A stretch of 44,177 bases of DNA from positions 101,366 through 145,542 of the forward strand of contig MLAK01001293.1 of assembly GCA_001839685.1 (NCBI GenBank). The letters are read 5' to 3'. The notes beneath the pieces are model-generated. The model had not been told where the DNA came from. It searched no databases and saw only the letters and a list, made by a program, of their open reading frames with translations. Position numbers and translations under genes: made by a program. This DNA comes from Tritrichomonas foetus (lineage: Eukaryota > Parabasalia > Tritrichomonadida > Tritrichomonadidae). This document shows, in pieces, positions 29,501-38,405 of the stretch; position 1 is the stretch's first letter, and each line of letters begins with the position of its first letter.

Positions 29501-32500
29501 ATGGAATTTATATCTGGAAGTTCATCGGCTAAAACATTGAAATTTAAAGCAAATTCTTTGGTTTCTTCAATTAAATTAAATTGTTGTATCAATGAAAAGT
29601 CCAAATTAGATTTATGCATTATCTCTGTATCATCTTTGATTTCGAATATACTCATTGACTCATGGGTTGTGAATTGTGGAGGAATATTTTGATTAATTTC
29701 AAATGATTCTGTATTGGAATTTTCCAGGTGTGTTTTATCAAGGATATTAACAGAAGCTAAGCTTTCGTTATTTTCTTGATTTTGTGAGATTAGCTCGTAT
29801 TTATCAATGATTATATTCTTGGATGAATTTGATAATTTGGGTATAAATTGTTTTTCTTCGACGATTGAAGCATCGTTAATATTGAGAGTAGCTTTCTTGG
29901 ATGAAATAATATCAATTTCATTTAATGACATTTCAAGATCAATTTCATGTTTATAAAATTGTTCATATGAATGTGCATTTTCTACTATTTCTATATGGTG
30001 ATCATTTTCTCTGACACTCTCAAAAGCAATTTGATCAGAAATATCTTTGATTACTAATTCTGTTGCGATGCTGGCTTCACGAAGGCAGATTTCTGGAGAA
30101 ATCTCTAATTCATTCTTTAGTTCTTGAACAATAAATTCTTGAATCGAAATATTGCTTTCATGAAGTGGAGGATGTATCTTATTCGGCGAAGGAATAATTT
30201 CTTGTCGATCAACTCTCACAGGAATTATATCAATACAGTCTAAATTTTCTTTAGCAAATGTTGAAATTTCAGTTGTTTCATAATCATATGAAGAAGACAA
30301 ATGTAATTTTTCTTTGGATGGAGAAAGGGTTTGATTATCCACTTCACAGATTTCTAATTGATTAACAGTGTTTTCTTGGGCTTCATATGAATTCATATTG
30401 CTAATTGAAACCGTTGGTTTATTATCTCTGAACTTTGTTGGTTTAATTTCAAATGTACTCATCTTTTCAATATCAAATTTATTGTGATCTTGGGAAATTC
30501 CTTCATTCGTCTGAATATCTTCAAATAAATTAGTTGTCTGAAGTTGCAGTGATTGCTTCAATTTTCTATTGTTGGCACTAATAAAGTCTGTAATATAGTT
30601 GCTTTGGTATGTCATTTGAATTCTAGACGAATAGGTGTTATTGATTAGATTTGATATCTGAAGCTTGGATTTATTGCTTTGACAAGAGAATATTGTATTA
30701 TGAACAATCTTTGATTGAGTTTTGATTTCTTGTGTTAGAGATTCAAATTCACACTTTGAATATTGTAATTGCAACGATCTAGAACTTTGACTGACTTCAT
30801 ATGTAATTGGTCTCTTTGAACAAACGAGTGTTGCTTTCTTTAGAAGGACTTCAAAACTTTCATTATTTTTAGAAATCGATGTTGCGCAATTATATCCATC
30901 TGCTTCATATACCAAATTATGGCTAGATATTTCAAAAACAGGAATATGGTTATGAATCGGTTGATGAGAAGATTTTTCAATGAAAGCAATTTCTTTAAAT
31001 GTTGTAAATGAGTATTTGTGAGGAATTGATTCTTCTTGAATGGAAAACTCATGAATCATATCAGAGATTGTAAAGTTAATTTTTTCCTGCTTTTCATATA
31101 ATATCGTTTCTGATAGAGTCATAACTTCTGTTGGAATAGCAATTTCACATAGTATATCAATATCACTTAATTTGAATGACGGTTTGGACTCTGGCTTTTT
31201 GGTAGTTTGATTAAAGTAACTGAAAAGTTCTGAATTTGGTGATAAATTATGGAAATTAACATTTAGCGTTACTTCATTTGATTCTGCACTGGAAAATTGT
31301 AATTTTGCTTTTGTTTCTGAAAGAGTTGAATCAGTATCTGGAATATCTAACAATGAATATAATTTAGAGATTTCGAACGCATTTGATACCATTTTTTCAT
31401 TCACAAAGGTAGAAACTGTGTTGGATAAAAACAATTTTTGATGAAGAGGCTCAGTTTTTTGTACAGATTCAAAATCTGATTTCTTTTCAAATACATCCAA
31501 AATTGATTCTGTATTAGCAAATGATAATAAAACTGGATCAGTGAAGTAATCATTGGAATATAGCAATGAAATACATGGTTTAAAGGAATATAATTTTTCC
31601 TTAATATTAGTGATTGATGATTCTTTTGGTTCATTTTCATTTGCTGGACATTCTAAAAATTGGGGTGTTTCGGAAAGTTGGAGCAATACTGGTTGCTTAT
31701 GAATAGAGTTATTTAAAATAGTATCATTGCTAACTAAAGCTTCATAGTCAATTCTAATAATATTTTCTAAAGAGCTGATTCCAAATTCGACTACTTCTTC
31801 TGTTTGGGAAGCCATGTTTCTTCCTTGCTTCTTTTTATGAGGGGATGAAACACCCAAGATTTCAATTGATTCAGGTGAATGATATGTAGTAAATTGATGT
31901 TCTTCAACAAGCTCTATATCATTTACTATTTCAAACTCATTTTGCTGGGATAAATGAAGCTTGACATTCTTTGAAAGATTTTCGATTCGTTGGTTAGTAG
32001 CTTTAATAAATTCTTTTTGAATTAATCCTTTGCTATCGATTTCTGTTTCAAATATTTCTTTGTTGAATGTTTCGGAAATACCAAGTTCACTTTTAAGAGG
32101 CTTTAAAACACCAAGGATTTCAAATTGATTTAGTGTCAATGGATTTTGTTGTTTGTTAACTTGCACTCCTTTGTTTCTTCCAACTTTCTTCTTCTTTGGA
32201 GTTGAGATCGAAAGAATATCAATTGAATCTTGTGGAGTGAAAATATCAAGTTGGGTTATTGATTCGGTAAAAATTGTTTCATTAAATAATTTGGATATTT
32301 GTAACAAATTATGCTCATATTGGCATTCTTTAGCAACAATTGATGATAATGAAAGCTTCATCTTGTTATTTTGATAAGGTAAATTAACCGTTTTCTTTGT
32401 TTGTTTCTTGTTCTTTCTTACAGGTTTTATATTAAACACATCATTTTGAACACAAATGGTATTGTTACTCTCTGTTTTAATGGATGCTTGAATTTTTTTA

Positions 32501-35500
32501 CTCTTTGTTTTTGGAGTTTCTGGTAAGGAGGTTGATTGTATTTCTATATTATTATTAGGTACAATGGTAAGATTAACGCTTTTCATTTCTTTAATTTCAT
32601 GACTTCCACTCTTTGAAATTGATAGCTTATTAGTGAAAGAATTAGATTGGAGTTGCTCTGTAATCGATGGGACGATAGATGCAATTTCAAATTTGCATTG
32701 GTCAATTATTGGTATATTTTCTTTTCTTCCTTCATATTGTAATAATGATAATGAAAGATCCAATTTTTGTTGCTTACTAACTCGTGAAGATTTCTTTGGT
32801 TGAGATAAAAAGTCTTTATGAATTGATTTGGAAATCGAAAGTTTAGATAGCGTTGAATTTGATTCTTGAAGTACAATTGGTGAATTATCCAATCTGTGTT
32901 TCGTAACCAACGCAATAGCACGTTCAGTAAGGCGCAAGTCTGGTTCGCATGTAAAGATAGAGTCATTTTTAATATTGAGTTGAGAAACTTTTCGTTGTTT
33001 TTGTGCATTTGTAATTTTATATGGCATGTCTGAAGTGGAGAAATCAAGCGGAGGAGATAAAACTAAATCATTTGGAATATTTATGATTGTGATTTCATTA
33101 GATTGGAATGACGATAATTCAATCTTTGAATTCGTGGTTATTTTCTTGTTATTAGGCTCAATGTCTGTGATATTAACAAAATATTTATTAAACTCTAAAA
33201 TATTGGGTGGTATTTCTGAAATCATTGAATTTGATAAAGAAATTTGATTATTTAAGGGACTAGATTTGTGCATTTGATTTTGTTGAGTATTCTTTGTAGT
33301 CCTTCTCTTTCTTTCATTGATGAATGATTGTGAGATAATTAATTTTAAGTCTGGAGTGGAAATGTTGGAAATAATTGGATTTCCAATATCTAAAACATGA
33401 TGTTGATCAGAATTTTGTTCAATAACGGTTTCATTTGATGGAACAATTTGGAGATTCGGTTGTTTATAAAGTGAAATAAATTCGTTTTGAGAATTATAAA
33501 ATGAAAGAGCCTTTGGAACTTTTCTCTTCGTGGTTTGCTTATTAGATTTTGAAGCCACTTTTTCCTGTGACAGTATTTCCGAAATTACTAATTTACTATA
33601 GTCTGTTTTATCAGACAAATTAATCTTTTCAATTTGGTTTTCAGGCTGACTTTCAGTTTGAGAAACACTGTGGTGAAGACGAATTCTTCGTTTGAACTCG
33701 TTAATATGAGATCTGCTGATCTTGAGCTTCTTAAATGAACTTTGAACATCAACAATTTCATCAGAATTTGGATGAATTTTGGTTTCATCATTGAAGATTA
33801 TATCAATTTTGCTAATTTCAAATGTTGGTGTTGAAGGGGATTGGGGTGTTTCTTTTTCTTGAATAATGTTGACAATATCTTGATTATAGAGCTCAAATGT
33901 GATAGGTTTATATTCTCGTGATTTTTTGTTCATATCACGTTTCAAATTCTTATTTAATTCAAAGAACTGTGTCTCTTTAACTTCAAGTTGTGAAATTGCA
34001 GATTTTTCTGTGATTTCAGAAATGATATCATGAACCCTATCCTCCTCAGAATTTAATAAGCTCTCTTGAACTGAAAGAGTTGAGTAATCAAGGAAAACAT
34101 CTGATCGATATTTAATTGAAATAACATTTTCTAGAGAACTTTCAATGAATTTTACATCATCTGTTGAAACAAAAGAGTTTTCTCCAGCAATTTCTAGATT
34201 TATACAACAATATTCGTTTTCCTTTAATGTATTCACATCTTGTTCATTAGGTTCCAATTCAAGAATCGGATTTGAAGAAATTGAATATTTAGGTGATTTC
34301 TTCTTTCTTGGCCTGATTGAAATTGGTTTTATTGATTCAACTTCCAATTTGGTCACATTGAAAATGGGATTTTTAGCCTTAGACTTTTGTTTCTTAGGAT
34401 GCTTATTGAAAAGAATTTCCTGCCCATCACATGAACAAATAGACAAATTCGGAAGATGGGTTTGTTTCTCGAAAACTAGAGATTTTTCACAAAGTGAAAA
34501 TTGTTTTGATTTTTGTTTCATTTGTTTTGCTTTTTGTTTGATTGTGGATTTTAGAGGATAATTCTTTTCAATACGTATTTTGCTTGTTTCTTTAGAAACT
34601 ATTATATCATAAGAATAAGAATATTTATTGGTTTGTGATTGGCTTTCCATGATATCGAAAGTATCTTCAGAAATTTCTAATTGTGCTGTATTTTGATAAT
34701 TAATTGCAAGAATGTTTGATATTGGGCTTAGTTCGAATTGCATTGGTGGTATATTTTTGTCATTTAGTTTATTTTCTTTCTTAATTTTATCTAATATCTT
34801 AAATTCGTTTATATTTTGTGATAATGACAAAATAGGTTTTTTAACAAAATTGATATGATCAAATGAATCAAGCTTCATTAATTTAAGTTTAAGTTTTTTG
34901 GGCTTTATATCGGAATTCTTGGAGAAAATATCATTGTTACTTGATAAATTAAGTTCAAAACTGGAATTACTTACAACTTTGAAATCATCAATTAAACAAA
35001 TTTCTAGATCATTTTCCATTTCAGAATATTTGCTTAGATTATCCTTTTTCATATTTTCAATTATATCAATGGATTGGTTTAGGTGTTGAAGTTGGAATTG
35101 ATGATTCTTAATATTTTCTAAATATTGTGCTTCAAGTTCAAATGCATTGGAAAGCTCTAAATTAGCATCTCTATAATCATGTTTATTCACATGAATTCTA
35201 GTATCTTCTTCATTAATATTTAAGGAAACAATTGCTGATGTATTACTTAATTCAAACGAAGGCTCTTCAATTTCATATAATATTTTCTTTAATTCATGAT
35301 TTGTTAAAGTATGATCAACATAAATAGAATTGCTGATTTCAAATGGAGCATTTTCTTTAAGAGGTGAAAACCCTGTACCAACAATTTCAAATGATTCATT
35401 TTTGATATAATTTAATATAGTTGAATTAACGAAATCTCTATCATGTAAAGATTCTAATTTATTTTCAGTGGTAATTGGCTTTGCTGTGAAGATATCAATA

Positions 35501-38106
35501 TTTGACAAATCATATGTTTTGGTAGAAGGCCTAATTATCATATCATTATTTTGGGAAATTTCTAATTTTGGAGAGGATATTACCGTTTGACATCGTTTGG
35601 ATTTAAGTTGTTTCATTTTTGCCATTTCATTTGCTTCTATTTCAATTCCTGCTTCTTTGTTTGGTGAGATTTCAAGATGTGGAGAAATTTTTAGAGTTTG
35701 GCATTTTCTTGATTTATGTTTCTTTTCTGGCATCATTATGCTTCTCTCTTCATTAGCGAGTGTTTCTACATTCACTAAATTTGAAATTTCTGGGGAAATC
35801 GAAATATTATCTGTTCTAAATACGGTGAATCGGTTGAGTAAATCATCTTTTATTTCAAAAGCATGAATTTTTCTGAGTTTCAATTTGGTTAATTCAATTG
35901 AATGCTTAGAAGCATTGATGGGTTTAGATTCAATATCACAACATTCAAATGGTGCTCTAAATGATAAATATGTTTTATAATAGATGTCAGCTACAACTGC
36001 TTGTTTTTGTCGTTTTAAATTTAATGGCTTCTGTGAAATAGAAAATTCTTCAGTAAGTTTTAATAATTTGTAATTTGGAATTGTAACTTTCTCATTAGGT
36101 CTATTAAATACTTCACTGTTAATTGTAGATAATTTTCTTTGTTTTGGTTTTTTGTCAATGATCGGAATAATATGAGAAAGTTGCCATTGTGGTGATAAAA
36201 ATGGATCGATAATTTCTTCTTCTTCAATTAATTCTTTATTTTCAACAATTTCTTCTTCCTCAATGATTTCTTCAATTATGTCATTGATGGATTCTGGAAT
36301 TTCATATAAGATAGATGGTTTTGAAATACCAAGTTCTGTTTTAGATTGTGTTATTTGTTCACTAAATTCTGTTGATACTGATATATCTAATTTTGAAGGT
36401 TTAGATTCTTCTAATGTTTCATTTCTAGCAATGAAATGAGATGATGAAATTCTGAGCTTTTCTTTTGGCATATGGCTTTCAATTAGCTCATTTTTATTAT
36501 CTTGGATTGGGACGTCAGAATGTGAATCTTTTTTGTTAATTGGGATATAAATGTGATTATTATTGGCTTCAATTAAAAAGCTCCTATTCAAAATATTATC
36601 ATTTATCAATTCATAGGGTTGAGATAAGGAAATTACGAAATTCTTTGTTTTGGGATCTTTTTCGATTTCCTCTTCTTCTTCGTTTTCTTCTATTTCATCT
36701 TGTGATATATTCGAGTCAAATGCGTTGAGAGAGATAGAAAATGCATCTGATGGGGTAATTTTGAAGTCTTTTGAATCTTCATTTAATGAAATAATAGAAA
36801 CAAATTCACTTTGTGTAAATTCTGGAATTGTCTGATCAGAAAAGTTTCTAAATGAATGAGAAACATTCAAATCACCTTGATCATTATGATAAAAAGCATG
36901 TTCTAATGCATTTGAATAACCAAGTTCAGTTTTTTCTTTGTAAAATTCGAAAAGTTCGAAATTTTGAATAGAGTTGGAATCTTCGGAAATATTTCTGACA
37001 AAAAGTCTTTCATTTTCATCTTCTTCAATGCCTTCGGTTGCTTTAGTTACTTTATCATTAGGATATTCAATTTGCTCGAATATTGATGAATTATTAATTG
37101 AAAATGTGGAAATTCTGTGCGAATCGAAAAATGGAAACTGATTTTCGTTATTTTCGAGTTCAAAAAGCATTTCATGATTTATTGTGAAATTAATAGGTTT
37201 TTTATTTTCATCAATTAAGTTTTGGGAAACATCATCACTGATGGAATCAGGTTGATTAAATTCAAAATAATTTGAATCATTGGATATTTCAAAAGCATGG
37301 TTTTGAATTGCATAATCTGGAATTACATTATTTTGAATAATATAATCATCTGTTAGAGAAGATCCAAATGCAGTCATTTCAGAAAACTCAAATTTGATTG
37401 GCTGAATGTCATAATTATTTTTAATGATATTGGTTTCTTCATTATCATCAAAAATATTAACTTGATTAGATTTTGAATCAAATTGTGTCACAATTGAAGT
37501 CATTTCTGATAATTGGAACTTAATCGAATCAAATTTATTTTCGTTATTAAAGATATTTTCTACTTCACTTATCTCAAATTTGACAGATTGTGGCTCCCTA
37601 GAAATTTGATTCTTTATTAGATTGATTTCATCTTGTAAATTATCATCTGGTGACATGGAATTTCCTGGTTTCTGAGGAACCATTAATGGTTCGATAGAAA
37701 ATTCATCTAAGTTTTCATTCTTTGATAAAATTGGGATAAAATCGTCATCTGAAATAGTTCCAAAAACATCTTCGTATCTAATTGGAGCTACTGTAATATC
37801 ATTTTCATGGACGAATGACAAAGTTTTATGAGGAATTTGCTGTTGATTTGGATCAAAATTTTCGTTTTTAATATTGAATTTGTGATACAATTTTTCAACC
37901 TCGTGTGGGCTTGTATCGAGTGAAACGAGGTCAAATGTATTGAATGACAGCGAATTTGGATGATTATCGTTTGAAATAAAAAATGAGTTCGTTGAATCTA
38001 CAATTGAAATTTCAAAAGTATTGGAGGTCATCGAAATTTTTAGCTGATTCTTTCTGCTGTTTGATGGTCCATCTGGCCTGTCTTTATCAGGCAAAGATGA
38101 CCGCAT
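23593..38106 (-). CDS. giant intronless low-complexity/repeat protein, 4,837 residues
   Basis: One uninterrupted frame of 14.5 kb from the ATG at 38104-38106 to a TAA at 23593-23595. No known domain, signal peptide or membrane helix is visible, so it is probably intracellular. Composition is rich in Ser, Asn, Glu, Ile, Phe and Lys. Dozens of degenerate copies of a short motif run through it: VKFEISEVENIF, IKFQLSEMTSIV, QFELSPISNILAI, KLSISKSIHKDF, LNLELSDITNILTL, ASLELSEFLQLIH. The consensus is about [K/V/I]-[L/F]-x-[I/L/F]-S-x4-5-[I/F/V], spaced roughly 30-60 residues. Residues ~650-2150 add many Lys/Arg-rich stretches with Q-T or Q-V sites. A 128-residue unit is duplicated at ~3100-3340. 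Coiled coils are likely at ~4265-4350 and at the C-terminus (~4785-4837). Acidic Glu runs occur at ~470-485 and ~610-635. Probably a multivalent scaffold, by inference. Survival of so long a frame in such AT-rich DNA shows strong selection. Confidence 0.9.
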   Translation of the reverse strand: MRSSLPDKDRPDGPSNSRKNQLKISMTSNTFEISIVDSTNSFFISNDNHPNSLSFNTFDLVSLDTSPHEVEKLYHKFNIKNENFDPNQQQIPHKTLSFVHENDITVAPIRYEDVFGTISDDDFIPILSKNENLDEFSIEPLMVPQKPGNSMSPDDNLQDEINLIKNQISREPQSVKFEISEVENIFNNENKFDSIKFQLSEMTSIVTQFDSKSNQVNIFDDNEETNIIKNNYDIQPIKFEFSEMTAFGSSLTDDYIIQNNVIPDYAIQNHAFEISNDSNYFEFNQPDSISDDVSQNLIDENKKPINFTINHEMLFELENNENQFPFFDSHRISTFSINNSSIFEQIEYPNDKVTKATEGIEEDENERLFVRNISEDSNSIQNFELFEFYKEKTELGYSNALEHAFYHNDQGDLNVSHSFRNFSDQTIPEFTQSEFVSIISLNEDSKDFKITPSDAFSISLNAFDSNISQDEIEENEEEEEIEKDPKTKNFVISLSQPYELINDNILNRSFLIEANNNHIYIPINKKDSHSDVPIQDNKNELIESHMPKEKLRISSSHFIARNETLEESKPSKLDISVSTEFSEQITQSKTELGISKPSILYEIPESINDIIEEIIEEEEIVENKELIEEEEIIDPFLSPQWQLSHIIPIIDKKPKQRKLSTINSEVFNRPNEKVTIPNYKLLKLTEEFSISQKPLNLKRQKQAVVADIYYKTYLSFRAPFECCDIESKPINASKHSIELTKLKLRKIHAFEIKDDLLNRFTVFRTDNISISPEISNLVNVETLANEERSIMMPEKKHKSRKCQTLKISPHLEISPNKEAGIEIEANEMAKMKQLKSKRCQTVISSPKLEISQNNDMIIRPSTKTYDLSNIDIFTAKPITTENKLESLHDRDFVNSTILNYIKNESFEIVGTGFSPLKENAPFEISNSIYVDHTLTNHELKKILYEIEEPSFELSNTSAIVSLNINEEDTRIHVNKHDYRDANLELSNAFELEAQYLENIKNHQFQLQHLNQSIDIIENMKKDNLSKYSEMENDLEICLIDDFKVVSNSSFELNLSSNNDIFSKNSDIKPKKLKLKLMKLDSFDHINFVKKPILSLSQNINEFKILDKIKKENKLNDKNIPPMQFELSPISNILAINYQNTAQLEISEDTFDIMESQSQTNKYSYSYDIIVSKETSKIRIEKNYPLKSTIKQKAKQMKQKSKQFSLCEKSLVFEKQTHLPNLSICSCDGQEILFNKHPKKQKSKAKNPIFNVTKLEVESIKPISIRPRKKKSPKYSISSNPILELEPNEQDVNTLKENEYCCINLEIAGENSFVSTDDVKFIESSLENVISIKYRSDVFLDYSTLSVQESLLNSEEDRVHDIISEITEKSAISQLEVKETQFFELNKNLKRDMNKKSREYKPITFELYNQDIVNIIQEKETPQSPSTPTFEISKIDIIFNDETKIHPNSDEIVDVQSSFKKLKISRSHINEFKRRIRLHHSVSQTESQPENQIEKINLSDKTDYSKLVISEILSQEKVASKSNKQTTKRKVPKALSFYNSQNEFISLYKQPNLQIVPSNETVIEQNSDQHHVLDIGNPIISNISTPDLKLIISQSFINERKRRTTKNTQQNQMHKSSPLNNQISLSNSMISEIPPNILEFNKYFVNITDIEPNNKKITTNSKIELSSFQSNEITIINIPNDLVLSPPLDFSTSDMPYKITNAQKQRKVSQLNIKNDSIFTCEPDLRLTERAIALVTKHRLDNSPIVLQESNSTLSKLSISKSIHKDFLSQPKKSSRVSKQQKLDLSLSLLQYEGRKENIPIIDQCKFEIASIVPSITEQLQSNSFTNKLSISKSGSHEIKEMKSVNLTIVPNNNIEIQSTSLPETPKTKSKKIQASIKTESNNTICVQNDVFNIKPVRKNKKQTKKTVNLPYQNNKMKLSLSSIVAKECQYEHNLLQISKLFNETIFTESITQLDIFTPQDSIDILSISTPKKKKVGRNKGVQVNKQQNPLTLNQFEILGVLKPLKSELGISETFNKEIFETEIDSKGLIQKEFIKATNQRIENLSKNVKLHLSQQNEFEIVNDIELVEEHQFTTYHSPESIEILGVSSPHKKKQGRNMASQTEEVVEFGISSLENIIRIDYEALVSNDTILNNSIHKQPVLLQLSETPQFLECPANENEPKESSITNIKEKLYSFKPCISLLYSNDYFTDPVLLSFANTESILDVFEKKSDFESVQKTEPLHQKLFLSNTVSTFVNEKMVSNAFEISKLYSLLDIPDTDSTLSETKAKLQFSSAESNEVTLNVNFHNLSPNSELFSYFNQTTKKPESKPSFKLSDIDILCEIAIPTEVMTLSETILYEKQEKINFTISDMIHEFSIQEESIPHKYSFTTFKEIAFIEKSSHQPIHNHIPVFEISSHNLVYEADGYNCATSISKNNESFEVLLKKATLVCSKRPITYEVSQSSRSLQLQYSKCEFESLTQEIKTQSKIVHNTIFSCQSNKSKLQISNLINNTYSSRIQMTYQSNYITDFISANNRKLKQSLQLQTTNLFEDIQTNEGISQDHNKFDIEKMSTFEIKPTKFRDNKPTVSISNMNSYEAQENTVNQLEICEVDNQTLSPSKEKLHLSSSYDYETTEISTFAKENLDCIDIIPVRVDRQEIIPSPNKIHPPLHESNISIQEFIVQELKNELEISPEICLREASIATELVIKDISDQIAFESVRENDHHIEIVENAHSYEQFYKHEIDLEMSLNEIDIISSKKATLNINDASIVEEKQFIPKLSNSSKNIIIDKYELISQNQENNESLASVNILDKTHLENSNTESFEINQNIPPQFTTHESMSIFEIKDDTEIMHKSNLDFSLIQQFNLIEETKEFALNFNVLADELPDINSISSLLGNNKGKVKLDYSAAFTNESSNEIIESSNEMANGLALTFNNLVELLPTHESISNSESETKEMKYKDVLEVSAALYTRFENNIALNLQLLHQESLDFYSQINLNIEDDNIMCVNLPCDNLIKPLSISDCEIVDIEKPSKDCFASLEKYIAEPIDIVKDVMTLSTVSDCYQLSIQPTKSRLDESVMIDFELHVNNEEMAIAEVKPEANEAEKEISHANSQSVTRTLSEPNVFEVPQDIKFYSIVFGGSQFNLDPIKAKLSFSEFSFETESSILHEIEENENIENKDRIANDVNETQKIPLAMGDAFSISEFTEIQLSVNDLLVDFQAVNDVIDIENRDNEITKEEIQSLKLNIISEPATFEVSRVIPEFSTVFGCSHFNLDPIKAKLSLSGITNTESYNVLSESEPEIGVEDKTEIKDKAVENDSFTQNMKSISLLIGEGISISAFTDQELSINNSIVDYQVIQKRPDFQLSDSVSEYYNYTFNFSFNDFEIYKQENDFVRNNISIVPTSDYKPILVVDSSENCIEQIGKSEISGEKQKLLLNEVHTVFEINNEEPKVNLSIELLDSTTNYENSQVELTFSEMIEAECEERSTNKFEMSENQHICSILLTNIPKISLKEKALILNDSISFEKKETIFEELTIEEEENKNKRGKVSLQLTTTNTLFELIKDSGEDIIHIPPIENRLSSLLEIFDYEASSQTKKEISISAHKAVVLITEEDLLFEQYEEDSLVNQKPILSTELFTKDFIDEIKLNLELSDITNILTLNEETPILPQLDHQPTENKEPTNKFTFFVDSNIFHQEPHCGTTKSEKEERIKQKLSLNENNFYEYESPIRKQSLDISNTEILIDSLWTKPQVESVHSLSLSSIIHEIDLFENHQSNLQTDGISSISIFSKSYEDTNLSTMRSGVSYEVAQNELNLELQTATLDHKDIKPLDKPISKASLELSEFLQLIHANLNDQNYSLSTNLESFSLEQESSKRIENANELVKEQLSNSPAELFESVSILNHCVVSDKIDLFEKKEENIKFSESELVNTFSIKESLMNQTNRNSQLISSNELNYEVPLVDSFELINENTPIIKERCVKSINYINDFEIIRFEEESQIHHIENSNNEEKKSYSQFTSDIFTLSPREKFNEVLRIYDISILPDSKAKLEIKESHEFVEFSENISEIKESSAGNIIPKSYQLSNGSIFNLLPETLINSTVEQTSNAQKIIHERETVALQLSPSLFQEEIKLNDYVFDELDESNVKHQLTQYRIESQPTQEIHGISPKNTFDFSFENNVSIDPMKTHQGTTGYSPMIDLSRVFHYGFSQLGFDYSQIHSLEISDEFDCNFSLASISNNSNKVQSIPQFTIQPSIIVRQVKKSSLDESNILQLMYSKVESFELIDSENSSICSNAHMALIKKQMNEIRNLQRSCVKKDVENESIKKKYSTFKNSARECLSKHFQDVRRLTEDNATLLEQVESLHKLLGSTVDSSQKSILSLMKQKAAVGWSISENVEIFQHDQRPSLYPEVCDFVIDRGDFETSPNVLISVTVEDIEPNNDFAIIHKSQAPLQLIESNNDSKNEKLDPKRDQGGIIEYSNKIKKLYLSNSMVSADVSLVPHNLRNSGKVTQCSEPPKSHFVALEVTENKAVSFEKGGEKPNLTFSFSHLRVARPKLPPILHLEDNSTIAHFFTPKERVANNDEKRDNSQILRRNIERHTLFSADNQNNKKSKFLSVHGSSFSILATPRPALIPTFVSKFEKSPSELVKLHTRTIQSLEFNNAFYRFPLILSPPVSQISILPQSIENDQMSDHDPKIKQIPKDQIIPQKSEHDLQESNIPLYSSEKVNLEVSKITIGVELPDNNFYDNLHENLNHDKETKRYQNIPPENILRENEAKIRPIPEISTSEFSQTRNDLCISEFDAFESPTIGNTQQLDREKQDKLILMLQRRVLSLNEELKMEHLRQNELISEMAHIRMNYESLLNTRAE
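28090..28808 (-). repeat. 128-residue tandem duplication inside the giant gene
   Basis: Copy 1 (from about 28806 downward) begins FEVPQDIKFYSIVFGGSQFN; copy 2 (from about 28422 downward) begins FEVSRVIPEFSTVFGCSHFN. Both continue with LDPIKAKLS, a TES block, and later a G-x-x-x-S-I-S-x-F-T-x-x-x-L-S-x-N segment. The offset is 384 bp, exactly 128 codons. The DNA across SQFNLDPIKAKLS is still nearly identical, so this is the youngest visible duplication in the gene. Confidence 0.9.
31790..32260 (-). repeat. ~119-residue repeat pair inside the giant gene
   Basis: The giant protein reads SIDILSISTPKKKKVGRNKG near 32170-32235 and SIEILGVSSPHKKKQGRN near 31815-31880. The copies are in frame and offset by about 357 bp (119 codons). 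Each is followed by a Q-V or S-Q-T site and then a copy of the short FEI/FGIS motif. This shows that the basic/Q-T units are themselves part of a longer repeating module. Confidence 0.75.
35575..35725 (-). repeat. 37-residue basic Q-T repeat pair in the giant gene
   Basis: KSRKCQTLKISPHLEISPN and, 37 codons later, KSKRCQTVISSPKLEISQN. Both follow a Lys-rich run and both end in the L-E-I-S motif. Together with the pair at 31.8-32.2 kb and single sites at about 32.5 and 33.65 kb, they define the Q-T/V module of the central zone. Confidence 0.8.
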
Positions 38107-38130
38107 TTTAATCGGATAAAATATTGTAAA

Positions 38131-38142
38131 CTATTGAAAAAA
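38131..38142 (-). promoter_or_regulatory. possible initiator of the giant gene
   Basis: On the minus strand TTTTTTCAATAG lies about 25-36 bases before the ATG. A pyrimidine run followed by TCA fits the trichomonad initiator pattern (TCA with A as +1) only loosely, so this is tentative. Confidence 0.25.
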
Positions 38143-38317
38143 GTAGACCGTTTGAAGAATAAATACTCGAAATTTGAATGTAGCTATTCGGTGAATCGTG
38201 GCCATTTACCAATTGAATTAGTGGAAAAAAAAAATGATGCTGTTGATGCTAAAAATCTACTCAAATCACTCAAAAAGTTTCTAATTAATATGAACTCTCA
38301 TTTTTAGTGATCAGCCC

Positions 38318-38405
38318 TTTCAGTGATTTACCCGCGGGTATCAACCTGTCAATTTTTTGAGGGTACCCGTGGCAAGTTGTACCTGTTTTTTTGGGTACCC
38401 GTGGC
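38318..38405. other. GC-rich palindromic patch, possible transposon end
   Basis: CAGTGATTTACCCGCGGGTA starts at 38321 and includes the perfect 10-bp palindrome ACCCGCGGGT. Two copies of GGGTACCCGTGGC follow, at about 38361 and 38393, each around the palindrome GGGTACCC. hAT transposon ends in other eukaryotes often start CAGTG/TAGTG and carry ACCCGCGGGTACCC-like runs, so a hAT remnant is possible. No matching inverted end and no target duplication were found by eye. Confidence 0.3.

Noticed and set aside
34145..34561. 138-codon plus-strand frame inside the giant gene
   Set aside because: Antisense shadow of the giant reading frame, as are the other frames between 23.7 and 36.8 kb on either strand.
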